Source: Caulobacter sp. 602-2
GTDB taxonomy: Bacteria; Pseudomonadota; Alphaproteobacteria; Caulobacterales; Caulobacteraceae
Reading direction: 5' to 3'
NCBI RefSeq assembly: GCF_011043625.1
Contig: NZ_JAAKGT010000010.1
Coordinates: forward strand, 124,001-188,000
DNA length: 64,000 nt
Shown: one piece after another, positions 46,321 to 55,300 of the stretch
How the letters are laid out: every line of letters begins with the position of its first letter
How positions within the stretch are numbered: the first letter of the stretch is position 1
Position numbers and translations under genes: made by a program
The notes under the pieces: generated by a model
What the model saw: only the letters and a program-made list of their open reading frames with translations
What the model was told of the DNA's origin: nothing
Databases searched by the model: none

Positions 46321-46488
46321 GATCCCTCTCCCCTTGCGGGAGAGGGTGGCCCCGCGCAGCGGGGTCGGGTGAGGGGTCGCCCCCACGAGAAACGCCGCGA
46401 CGGCTGATCGGCTGTCGCGGCGTCTTGCGTTTGAGAGACCCCTCATCCGTCGGCTTCGCCGACACCTTCTCCCACAAGGGGAGAAGGA
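46321..46488. repeat. Composite palindromic repeat, family C copy 2 (between convergent genes)
   Basis: Nearly the same sequence as the copy at 43921: GATCCCTCTCCCCTTGCGGG, an inner AACGCCGCGAC / GTCGCGGCGT hairpin, and an inverse right end. It starts 3 bases after the folE stop. Confidence 0.9.
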
Positions 46489-46498
46489 CACCTGCCCC

Positions 46499-47383
46499 CT
46501 ACACCGCCCCGCGGATGCCCTCGCGCAGGCGTTCGACGCAGGCGTCGAGCGGGCGGTGGACCAGGCTGACCAGCACGAAGCTGATGGTCATCAAGAGGTA
46601 CCAGGCGCCCAGCTTCTCGATCGGCACCATGTGCCAGCCCTCGCGCTGGCTGGGATAGATCCAGGCCCCGGCGGCCGTGCCCAGGTTCTCGGCCAGCCAG
46701 ATGAACAGCGCCACCAGCATCAGGCCCAGCAGCATCGGCATGCGACGCTGGACGCGGTCGGGCGTGAACACGAACCAGGTGCGGCCGAACAGCAGGGCCG
46801 ACAGCACGAACAGCCCCAGCCGCATGTCGGTGACATAGTGGTGCGTGAAGAAGTTCAGATAGATCAGCACCGCCAGGACGTGCGCGCTCCAGAACGGCGG
46901 ATAGCGGATGAAGGTGATGTCGAAGAGCCGCCAGATGCGGGCGATGTAGCTGCCGACGCAGGCGTACATGAAGCCGGTGAACAGCGGCACGTCGCCGATC
47001 CGCAGGAGGCTGTCCTCGGGATAGATCCAAGAGCCGTGGGCGGTCTTGAAGATCTCCATGACCGTGCCGACCATGTGGAAGATCAGGATCACCGCCGCTT
47101 CGTCCCAGCGCTCCAGCTTGAGCAGCAGCAGCAGGGCCTGGATGGCCACCGAGGCGAGGACGAGGAAGTCGTAGCGGGCCAGGGCCGCGTCGTGCGGCCA
47201 GAACAGGTAGGTGCCGACCAGCAGCACCAGCATCAGGCCGCCGAACAGGCACGCCCAGGCCTGCTTGAGGCCGAACAGCAGGAATTCGTAGGCCCAGCCA
47301 TTGGCCTGCGAGCGCTGAGCCCATGGACGCATCCGGCGATCCAACGTCGCCACGCCGTCCTTGATCCTGGACTTTAGGTCCAT
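46499..47383 (-). CDS. DUF817 membrane protein
   Basis: Polytopic inner-membrane protein (294 aa) with about eight helices. Typical DUF817 blocks are ERWDEAAVILIFHMVGTVME, KTAHGSWIYPEDSLLRIGDV and PLFTGFMYACVGSYIARIWR. Several conserved His, Glu and Trp residues lie at helix ends, but the family's function is unknown. The ATG at 47383 begins the aligned N terminus. It is divergent from hisI with a 66-base gap. Confidence 0.9.
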   Translation of the reverse strand: MDLKSRIKDGVATLDRRMRPWAQRSQANGWAYEFLLFGLKQAWACLFGGLMLVLLVGTYLFWPHDAALARYDFLVLASVAIQALLLLLKLERWDEAAVILIFHMVGTVMEIFKTAHGSWIYPEDSLLRIGDVPLFTGFMYACVGSYIARIWRLFDITFIRYPPFWSAHVLAVLIYLNFFTHHYVTDMRLGLFVLSALLFGRTWFVFTPDRVQRRMPMLLGLMLVALFIWLAENLGTAAGAWIYPSQREGWHMVPIEKLGAWYLLMTISFVLVSLVHRPLDACVERLREGIRGAV

Positions 47384-47449
47384 CGTCCCTGTCGTTCCCG
47401 TCCCCCGCCGGTGCGCGGAGGCTAGCCTGAACTGGGGGTCATGCGCCAT

Positions 47450-47881
47450 ATGTCTTTGATGACCAGCCAGATCTTCCCCTCCGCTCCCGACAAGCAGGCC
47501 CTGGAGCGGGGCGTCGTCATTGCTCCGCGCTTCGACGCCAACGGCCTGGTGGCGGCGGTGGCCCAGCACGCCGACACCGGCGAGATCCTGATGCTGGCCT
47601 GGATGAACGACGAGGCCCTGAAGCTGACGCTCGACACGGGCGTGGCCCACTATTTCAGCCGCTCGCGAAACGGCCTGTGGAAGAAGGGCGAGACCAGCGG
47701 CCAGCTGCAGATCGTCACGCAGGTGCGCATCGACTGCGACCAGGACGCCGTGGTCATCAAGGTGCGCCCGCAGGGCGACGGCGGGGCCTGCCACGTGGGC
47801 TTCCGCTCGTGCTTCTACCGGGTCTGGGAGAACGGCCAGCTGGTCGAGCGGGAGGAAGAGCACGTCCATGACCACGCCTGA
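47450..47881 (+). CDS. hisI: Phosphoribosyl-AMP cyclohydrolase
   Basis: Third step of histidine biosynthesis (143 aa). Motifs are [26 protein letters not shown], the metal site [11 protein letters not shown] and the zinc Cys residues in [14 protein letters not shown]. It is the stand-alone HisI form, without a HisE domain. Three close in-frame ATGs (47441, 47450, 47459) exist; GGGGG upstream fits 47450 best. It overlaps the LysE-family gene by 14 bases. Confidence 0.95.
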   Translation: MSLMTSQIFPSAPDKQALERGVVIAPRFDANGLVAAVAQHADTGEILMLAWMNDEALKLTLDTGVAHYFSRSRNGLWKKGETSGQLQIVTQVRIDCDQDAVVIKVRPQGDGGACHVGFRSCFYRVWENGQLVEREEEHVHDHA

Positions 47882-48494
47882 GGCCCTGCTGGCCTTCACC
47901 CTGGCCGCCAGCCTGCTGACCATCACCCCCGGGCTCGACACCGCGCTGGTCCTGCGCAGCGCCGCCACCGAAGGCCCGCGCCGGGCGGCGGCCGCGGCCA
48001 TGGGCATCGGGGTGGGCTGCCTCGTCTGGGGCATGGCCGCAGCCTTCGGGGCCGGGGCGCTGCTGACCGCCTCGGAACTGGCCTACACGGCCCTGAAATG
48101 GGCCGGCGCGGCCTATCTGGTCTGGATGGGCGTCAAGATGCTGTGGAAGCCGCGCGACCGCTTCGAGCCCGGCGCGGTGTCGCCCACCGGCGGCGGGATC
48201 GCCGACTCGTTCCGGCGCGGCCTGTTCACCAACCTGCTCAATCCCAAGGTCGGGGTGTTCTACATCTCGTTCCTGCCGCAGTTCGTACCGGCCGGGGCCA
48301 ATCCCGGCGTGTTCGGGACCATGCTGGCGGGCATCCACGTCCTGCTGGGCCTGGCCTGGGCCGGCCTTTTGATCGCCGCCACCGCGCCGCTGGCCGGCCT
48401 GCTGCGCGAAGCCGCCGTGGTGAGGTGGCTCGACCGCATCAGCGGCGGCGTGTTCATCGCGTTCGGCCTGAGGCTGGCGCTGGAGCGGCGCTGA
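47868..48494 (+). CDS. LysE/RhtB-family exporter
   Basis: Amino-acid or metabolite exporter (208 aa) with about six helices. Family blocks are [20 protein letters not shown] near the N terminus, the third-helix [17 protein letters not shown] and [25 protein letters not shown] (written with a gap). Substrate is unknown. The start lies 14 bases inside hisI, so translation may be coupled. A perfect hairpin follows that also covers the phoD stop. Confidence 0.93.
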   Translation: MTTPEALLAFTLAASLLTITPGLDTALVLRSAATEGPRRAAAAAMGIGVGCLVWGMAAAFGAGALLTASELAYTALKWAGAAYLVWMGVKMLWKPRDRFEPGAVSPTGGGIADSFRRGLFTNLLNPKVGVFYISFLPQFVPAGANPGVFGTMLAGIHVLLGLAWAGLLIAATAPLAGLLREAAVVRWLDRISGGVFIAFGLRLALERR

Positions 48495-48499
48495 TCGAG

Positions 48500-48528
48500 A
48501 TCCCTCTCTCTAAGAGAGAGGGATTTCG
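48500..48528 (+). terminator. Terminator hairpin overlapping the phoD stop codon
   Basis: A perfect 11-bp stem (ATCCCTCTCTC / GAGAGAGGGAT) with a TAA loop is followed by TTTCG. It begins 6 bases after the LysE stop and includes the last codons and stop of phoD, read on the other strand. Confidence 0.75.
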
Positions 48529-50222
48529 CTTAGCGCCTTGACCCCGCCGCCGTCCGCCGGGGTGACCACGAAGGTCTTCAGCACGCTGGTCGTGTAGTCG
48601 GTCGACAGGATGGTCGACACCGCCACCAGCTGGCCCGTCGCGCGGCCCTTCTCCAGGGTCAGCAGGACGAAGCCCTTGGCGCTGGGGTGGGCGTACTTCA
48701 CTTCGCGATTGCGCTGGACGAAGGCCTCGCCGATCGGGGCGCCGGGCATCAGGTCGCCATAGCCGGGCGAGGTGATCGAGGTGGCGCCGAACTCGGCCGC
48801 CACGCGGCTGGAGCCGGCGTCGTCCCACAGCTCGTTGGCCCAGAACATGTGGCTGTCGCCGGCCAGCACGATCGGGGCGGCCTTGCTGGCCTTGAAGATG
48901 TCGTAGACCCGCTGGCGGTCGGCCGGATAGCCGTCCCAGGCGTCGAGGTTGGAAGGGATGTCGTAGGCCGACATGGCGATCCCCTTCTCGACCCGGCCCC
49001 TGGCGTAGTCGGGCAGGGCCGCGACCAGGGCGTCGAACTTGGCCGCGCCCATCGTGGCCTTGAGGTTGGGGGCGGCGACGCGGGCCATGACCACCTGGTT
49101 GCCCAGCACCTGCCAGGCCGTGCCGGCCTTGACCGAGGCGTCGACCTCGCGGGCCAGCCACTGCTCCTGGCCCTCGCCCATCAGCCGGCGGGAGGGATCC
49201 TTCCACTTGGCCACGAAGGCCTCGACCTGCGGCTTGCCGTCGGCCGAGAAGGCCAGATCCTTGGCGTAGTCCAGCTGCTCGGTGCGGGCCGACAGGCGGG
49301 TCTCGACCATCAGCAGGGTGGCGACGTCGCCGAACTGGAAGCGGCGCCAGGCGGCTTCGGGCAGGGCTCCGGCCGAGGGTTCACGGATCGGCATCCACTC
49401 GTAATAGGCCTTCAGGGCGGCGGCCTTGCGGGCGGCCCAGTCGCCTTCTCCCTTGTCTGGATCGTGGTTCTCGGCCCCGCCGATCCAGCTGTCGTTGGCG
49501 GTCTCGTGGTCGTCCCAGACCACGATCCACGGCGCTCGGGCATGGGCGGCCTGCAGCATCGGGTCGGTCTTGTAGAGGGCGTGGCGGCGGCGATAGTCGC
49601 TCAGCGAGACGATCTCGTGCGGCGGGTCGGGTCGGCGCTGGGGCGCGACCGGCGAGCTCATGCCGTAGTCCTTGGGGCCGCCGCCGTACTCGTAGATGTA
49701 GTCGCCCAGGTGCAGCACGGCGTCGACGCGCGGCAGCTTGGCGATCGCGTCGTAGGCCGTGAAGTAGCCGTTCGGATAGAGCGAGCACGAGGCCACGGCC
49801 AGGACCACGTCCTTGACGCCCGCCTCGGGCAGGGTGCGGGTGCGCCCGGCGATCCCCTCGCCGACCGGCTTGCCGGCCTTCAGCGGACGGAAACGGAAGT
49901 GATAGTCGCTGCCCGGCTTCAGGCCCGTGGCGTCGACCTTGACCGTCCAGTCGCGGCCGGCGTCGGTGAGCGCCTGGCCCTGGGCGACGATGGTCTTGAA
50001 GCCCTCGTCGCTGGCCACCTCCCAGCGGACGGCCACCGGGGCGGTCGCGCCCTGGGCCGAAACGCGGGTCCACAGGATCACCCGGTCGGCCAGCGGATCG
50101 CCCGAGGCCAGGCCGTGGGCGAAGACGACCTCGCCGTCGAAGGTCTTGGGAGCGGCGGCGACGACCGGCGTGGCCGCGCCGGAGCCGAGCAGGGCCAGAA
50201 GCCCGCGACGATCGATCTTCAT
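48510..50222 (-). CDS. phoD: PhoD-type alkaline phosphatase / phosphodiesterase
   Basis: Secreted metallophosphoesterase (570 aa). A Tat signal (MKIDRRGLLALLGSGAATPV) precedes the PhoD N-terminal domain (FAHGLASGDPLADRVILWTRV) and the metal-binding catalytic domain (HLGDYIYEYG, WDDHETANDSW, AGDSHMFWANE). PhoD enzymes release phosphate from phosphodiesters and monoesters under phosphate starvation, with iron and calcium. A two-repeat Pho box lies 59 bases before the ATG. The C terminus (SEIPLS) is encoded within a terminator hairpin. Confidence 0.95.
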   Translation of the reverse strand: MKIDRRGLLALLGSGAATPVVAAAPKTFDGEVVFAHGLASGDPLADRVILWTRVSAQGATAPVAVRWEVASDEGFKTIVAQGQALTDAGRDWTVKVDATGLKPGSDYHFRFRPLKAGKPVGEGIAGRTRTLPEAGVKDVVLAVASCSLYPNGYFTAYDAIAKLPRVDAVLHLGDYIYEYGGGPKDYGMSSPVAPQRRPDPPHEIVSLSDYRRRHALYKTDPMLQAAHARAPWIVVWDDHETANDSWIGGAENHDPDKGEGDWAARKAAALKAYYEWMPIREPSAGALPEAAWRRFQFGDVATLLMVETRLSARTEQLDYAKDLAFSADGKPQVEAFVAKWKDPSRRLMGEGQEQWLAREVDASVKAGTAWQVLGNQVVMARVAAPNLKATMGAAKFDALVAALPDYARGRVEKGIAMSAYDIPSNLDAWDGYPADRQRVYDIFKASKAAPIVLAGDSHMFWANELWDDAGSSRVAAEFGATSITSPGYGDLMPGAPIGEAFVQRNREVKYAHPSAKGFVLLTLEKGRATGQLVAVSTILSTDYTTSVLKTFVVTPADGGGVKALSEIPLS

Positions 50223-50280
50223 GTGAACGCACTCCCCGACTGGACGCCCGCGACGTCTTGCGGTCGCGTTAGTCCCGCCC

Positions 50281-50298
50281 GGCGACAACCCTATGACA
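50281..50298 (-). promoter_or_regulatory. Pho box upstream of phoD
   Basis: On the minus strand TGTCATA-GGGT-TGTCGCC gives two heptamers exactly 11 bp apart, like the pstC Pho box. Another TGTCGAA lies 17 bp upstream (50309-50315). The phoD ATG is 59 bases downstream. Confidence 0.8.
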
Positions 50299-50349
50299 CA
50301 CACGGTTATTCGACACGGACAAAGGGCTGGGTGCGAAGGCTCACGCGGG

Positions 50350-50455
50350 GTGCGTCCTTCGAGGCCCGCTGCGCGGGCGCCTCAGGATGAGGAGGTCCGT
50401 GCAATGAATCCCTCATCCTGAGGTGAGAGCCGAAGGCGAACCTCGAAGGACGCAC
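50350..50455. repeat. Palindromic intergenic repeat, family D
   Basis: Ends GTGCGTCCTTCGAGG and CCTCGAAGGACGCAC are perfect inverse copies, with inner CCTCAGGATGAGG and CCTCATCCTGAGG. Single copy in this window. It lies between the DUF418 stop and the phoD promoter. Confidence 0.88.
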
Positions 50456-50467
50456 GGCGCAGCGCGT

Positions 50468-51652
50468 TCACGCCCGCCGCAACCGCGTCGCCCCCCGATA
50501 GAGCCGCCGCCAGACCCATTCCAGCGGCCCCATCGAAAAGCGCGCGAGCCACCAGCGCGACCACAGCACCTGGACGATCCAGAGCGCGACGACGATCAGG
50601 GCCAGGGCCGGGCGGTCGAGGCGGGCATAGAGGCCAAGGCCCCGGCCGCCGTAGAAGATGGCGGTCATCACCAGCGACTGGGCGATGTAGTTGGTGAAGG
50701 CCATCTGGCCGACCGGGGCCAGGACGGCGGGGATCTTCCGCCAGAACCCGGCCGAGCGCGCCGCCAGCGCCATCAGCCCGACATAGGCCAGGGTGGTGAG
50801 GGGCGCGGTGGCGATCTGCAGCCCCTCGGCCAGGCGCAGGTCGCGCTCGCCCATGCCGCCCAGCACGAAGGCGAAATAGGGCCAGCCCACCAGGGCCAGC
50901 GCGCCCAGGCCGATGGCGATCAGCACGCCGTAGGTCCGCATCGAGGCCGCGCCGGTGAACACGCCCGTCTTGTAGGCCCCCAGGCCGACCATCATCAGGC
51001 CGGCCGTCTGCAGGAAGACGAGCACTTCGTAGGGCAGCATCTCCAGCCGGTCGGCGACGTTGGCGGCCAGGGACTGCAGGAAGCCGCCGCGATAGGCGGC
51101 GATCGCGGTCGCCGCACGGGCGGCCTCCGCAGCCGCTTCAGGGCCGGTGGACGCCGACGGGACCAGCGTCAGCAGGACCAGCGCCGCCCCGGTGACCAGC
51201 GAGAAGACGACCCACAGCCCGATCCCCGTGGCCAAGAGCTTGCGGGCCGGCCATGAGCGGGCCTGGGTCACCGCCAAGCCGGCCAGGGCGTAGCTCAGCA
51301 GCACGTCGCCCCACCAGATCGCAAAGCCGTGGACGATCCCGAACACGGCCAGCCAGCCCAGCCGGCGATAGAGCAGCCCGCCCCGGCCCTCCGCCCCCTT
51401 CTCTCCGCCGACCAGGAACATCGAGATCCCGAACAGCATCGAGAACAGGGCGACGAACTTGCGCTGGAACAGCCACTGGGTGACCAGCCATACCGACATC
51501 GTCTCCGGCCCCGTCCCGAACGGCCAGGTGCGGACGCTGTCGCTGAGCTCCATCGGAAAGGCGAAGCCGGGCGCATTGCACAGCAGGATGCCCAGCACGC
51601 CCAGCCCCCGCAGGGCGTCGAGCAGGATGATGCGGTCTTTGTCAGCGGCCAT
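50468..51652 (-). CDS. DUF418 membrane protein
   Basis: Inner-membrane protein (394 aa) of the DUF418/YeiB group. Blocks are ILLDALRGLGVLGILLCNA at the N terminus, LFSMLFGISMFL, and the C-terminal DUF418 domain with GQMAFTNYIAQSLVMTAIFY and PLEWVWRRL. About ten helices are visible. A transport or acyl-transfer role has been suggested for relatives but not shown. The ATG at 51652 starts the conserved part; upstream in-frame sequence is non-conserved. Confidence 0.9.
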   Translation of the reverse strand: MAADKDRIILLDALRGLGVLGILLCNAPGFAFPMELSDSVRTWPFGTGPETMSVWLVTQWLFQRKFVALFSMLFGISMFLVGGEKGAEGRGGLLYRRLGWLAVFGIVHGFAIWWGDVLLSYALAGLAVTQARSWPARKLLATGIGLWVVFSLVTGAALVLLTLVPSASTGPEAAAEAARAATAIAAYRGGFLQSLAANVADRLEMLPYEVLVFLQTAGLMMVGLGAYKTGVFTGAASMRTYGVLIAIGLGALALVGWPYFAFVLGGMGERDLRLAEGLQIATAPLTTLAYVGLMALAARSAGFWRKIPAVLAPVGQMAFTNYIAQSLVMTAIFYGGRGLGLYARLDRPALALIVVALWIVQVLWSRWWLARFSMGPLEWVWRRLYRGATRLRRA

Positions 51653-51904
51653 CGGGCCCGTTCCCCCGGATTTCGCGGGGATGGTGACCTGCGTCGCGGG
51701 CGGCGGGTAGCCCCACGGTCCGTTCGCCAGCGCGGCTTTTGTGCGAGGCGCACGGCGCAGAACTGTCACCCGAACGCCCCGTATCCCGGAAGAATGCGTG
51801 CCCGCCCCCAAACCGCGAAGAAACGCCCTAGCGACGCGCCATCAAAGATTTCAATCTATGAGTGCTTCAACAACGCGTACTTCCGGCGGGAACCAACGAC
51901 CGAG

Positions 51905-52318
51905 ATGATCACCCTGCTCGCAACCGCCGTCCTGGCGTCGACCGTGGCTTGCCAGGATTTCGACTCCGTCAGCCCGCAGCTTTGTCAGGGGGGAAACTTG
52001 TCAGGCGATCTGGCCAACGGGGGCCGACTGGTCGCGGTCGAAGAGGCCGACACCATAAGGATCTACTTCAAGGATGGCGGCAAGCTGACCAAGCTGGCGC
52101 AGGCAACGCGCCCGTCGGCCAAGGGCCTCTCCATCAAGGTGGCGCCCGCCGGACGCTATCCGCTGGAATGCCGAGGCCCCAGCGAGAGCGACTGCGCGTC
52201 GGTGCTGCAGCTGAACCGGCCGGGCGTCATAATCGGCGCCTCCGAAGGCGCAAGCACGCTCTTCTACTTCACGCATGGGGGCGACACCGAGGTCCGCAGC
52301 GTCACGATCAGCCGTTAA
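51905..52318 (+). CDS. Secreted hypothetical protein (137 aa)
   Basis: No family recognised. A signal peptide (MITLLATAVLASTVACQDF) could be cleaved near Thr-Val-Ala or act as a lipoprotein signal, though the residues before Cys are not a strong lipobox. The mature part has four cysteines in all (for example QLCQGG, LECRGPSESDC) and ends as a beta-rich domain, so disulfides in the periplasm are likely. Codon bias is weaker than in neighbours. A two-way terminator separates it from the glutamate dehydrogenase gene. Confidence 0.72.
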   Translation: MITLLATAVLASTVACQDFDSVSPQLCQGGNLSGDLANGGRLVAVEEADTIRIYFKDGGKLTKLAQATRPSAKGLSIKVAPAGRYPLECRGPSESDCASVLQLNRPGVIIGASEGASTLFYFTHGGDTEVRSVTISR

Positions 52319-52327
52319 GCTCTGTGT

Positions 52328-52358
52328 GAAGGGAGCGGCGCAAAAGCGCCGCCCCTTC
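52328..52358. terminator. Two-way terminator hairpin
   Basis: GCGGCGC / GCGCCGC with an AAAA loop is extended by GAAGGG / CCCTTC around one bulged A. It lies between convergent genes, 10 bases after the secreted protein gene. Confidence 0.8.
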
Positions 52359-52366
52359 TGTCGTCG

Positions 52367-55300
52367 TCAGCCCTGCACCGACAGCTCGCGCAGCGCCGCG
52401 TTGGCGATGGTGAGCTTGGCGAAGGTCCAGCCGCCGCCGGCCTGCTCGATGTCTTCCACCGTGCGCTTGGCGGCCTTGACCCGGTCGGCGCGCAGGGCGG
52501 CCCAGGAGGCCACCGCGGCCTTGGCCGAGCCTTCGTCGTCGCCGGCCTGGGCGTTGGCGGCGAACTTCAGCACCGCCTGGGTGATGGCGGCCTGCTCGAA
52601 CAGCAGGTCCTCGATCAGGCGACGGACGGCCAGGCGCTCGAAGCTGTCGCCGCCGACGAACTGGCCGGCCGCCCAGCGCAGGCGGTCGAAGCCGAGCGCC
52701 GCGCCGACCTGGTGGTACAGGCGGGCGACATTCTCGACCGACCAGCTGGACGCGTTGCCCAGGTCGACGAGGTCGGCGGCCGTGGTCACCGGCTGCAGGG
52801 CTGCGACCGCTTCCGCGAGTTGCTGCGGGGCGCCGTCGGCGACGTAGAGCTTGGCGCGCTTAGCCGTGGTCTTCTGTTCGAAGCTCGACAGGATGGCCGG
52901 GGTGAGACCCTTGAGGGCCGCCACCGACGGACCGTAGGCCTCGACCAGCTGCTGAACGCTGGACTTGTCGCGGAAGGCCCGCCGGGCCAGCCAGAAGGTC
53001 AGGCTGCGCAGCGCATAGGCCAGCGCCTTGTAGAGCGCGGTCTGGCCCTCGGCCTCGGCCTTGTTGTCCAGCGCCGAGACCTGATCCCACAGGGCGTCGA
53101 CGCCCAGGATCTCGCGGGCGGCGGCGAAGCCGACCACCAGGGCCTCGACGTCGCAGCCGGCGGCGGCCTTCAGGCGACCCGGGAAGGTGGGGCCGCACAT
53201 GTTGACCATCTGGTTGCCGACCACCGTGGCGATGATCTCGCGCTTGAGGCGGTGCTTCTGCATGGCGTCGGCGTACTTGCCGAGCGCCCCCGGGAAGTAG
53301 CCGCGCAGGGTGGTCTCGAACCAGGGATCGTCCGGCGCGCGCGAGGCGATGATCTCGTCGAACAGGTCAAGCTTGCCGTAGGCCAGCAGCACGGCCAGTT
53401 CCGGACGGGTCAGGCCCTTCTTGGCCTGGGCCCGGTCGGCCAGCACGGTCGCGTCGGGCAGGCCCTCGACCTTGCGGTCGAGGCGGCCGCGGGCCTCCAG
53501 CTCGCTCATGAAGCGGGCGTGCGCCTCCAGTTCCTCGGCGCTGTCGCTTTCGAGCAGGGTCAGCGCCAGGGTCTGGTCGTAGTTGTGCTCCAGCACGTGA
53601 TGGGCGACGTCGTCGGTCATCGAGGCCAGCAGCGTGTTGCGGTCCGGACGGGTCAGCTCGCCCGAGCGCTCCAGGAGGCCCGTGAGGATCTTGATGTTGA
53701 CCTCGTGGTCGGAGCTGTCGACGCCGGCGCTGTTGTCGATGGCGTCGGTGTTGGAGTGGCCGCCCGCTTGCGCGAACTCGATGCGGCCGGCCTGGGTGAG
53801 GCCAAGATTGGCGCCCTCGCCCACGACCTTGACCCGCAGGTCCGAGCCGTTGACGCGGATGGCGTCGTTGGCCTTGTCGCCGGCCTCGGCGTTGGTCTCG
53901 CCCTTGGCCTTAACATAGGTGCCGATGCCGCCGAGATAGAGCAGCTCGGCGCGCGACTTGAGGATCGCGGTCATCAGCTCGGCCGGCGAGACGCTGGCGG
54001 CCTTGAGGTCGAGCATGGCCTGGACCTCGGGCGACAGCGGGATCTCCTTCTGGTTCCGCGGCACGATGGCGCCGCCCTTGGAGAGCTTGCTGGCGTCATA
54101 GTCGGCCCACGAGGAGCGCGGCAGCTTGAACATGCGGTCGCGCTCGGCCCACGAGACGGCCGGATCCGGATCGGGATCGAGGAAGATGTGACGGTGGTCG
54201 AAGGCGGCCAGAAGCTTGGTCTGCTTGGACAGCAGCATGCCGTTGCCGAACACGTCGCCCGACATGTCGCCGACGCCGACCACGGTGAAGGGCTCGGCCT
54301 GGATGTCCTTGCCCAGCTCGCGGAAGTGGCGCTTGACCGCTTCCCAGGCGCCGCGGGCGGTGATGCCCATGACCTTGTGATCGTAGCCGACCGAGCCGCC
54401 CGACGCGAAGGCGTCGCCCAGCCAGAAGCCGTAGGATTCCGCCAGACCGTTGGCGATGTCGGAGAAGGTGGCCGTGCCCTTGTCGGCGGCGACGACCAGG
54501 TAGGGATCCTCGCCGTCGTGGGCGACCACGGCCGGCGGCGCGATCACCTGGTTGTCGGCGTCGATGTTGTCGGTGATGTCCAGGAGGCCCGACAGGAAGG
54601 TCTTGTAGGCGCGGATGGCCTCGGCCTGGACGGCGTCGCGGTCGCCGCCGCGCGGCAGCTGCTTGGGATAGAAGCCGCCCTTCGAGCCGACCGGCACGAT
54701 GACCGCGTTCTTGACCTGCTGGGCCTTAACGAGGCCCAGAACTTCGGTGCGGAAGTCGTCGCGGCGGTCGGACCAGCGCAGGCCGCCGCGGGCGACGGGG
54801 CCAAAGCGCAGGTGCACGCCCTCGACGTGCGGGGCCGAGACGAAGATCTCGCGATAGGGCTTGGGCGCGGGCAGGTCGGCCAGTTCGCGCGAGGCGATCT
54901 TGAAGCTGATGTGCGGCTTGTGACCGCCGTCCTCGCCGGCCTGGTAGAAGTTGGTGCGCTGGATCGCGCCGACCAGGGCGGCGATGCGGCGCAGGACGCG
55001 GTCGGCGTCCAGGCTTTCCACCGCCTGCAGGGCCTCGGTGATCTTCTCCGCCACGGCCTGCGCCTGCGCCTTGCGGGCGGCCAGGTCGGCGGCGATGGCC
55101 GGGTCGAACTTGATGCGGAAGAGATCCAGGATCAGGCGCGCGACGCCCGGATTGTCGGCCAGGGCCGCCTCTTGCACGGCCTGCGACGGGTCCAGGCCCG
55201 TCTGCTGGCGATAGCGGGCCAGGGCGCGCACCAGGGCGGCCTCGCGCCAGTCGACGCCGAGCTCCAGCACCAGGCGGTTGAAGCCGTCGCTCTCGGCCTT

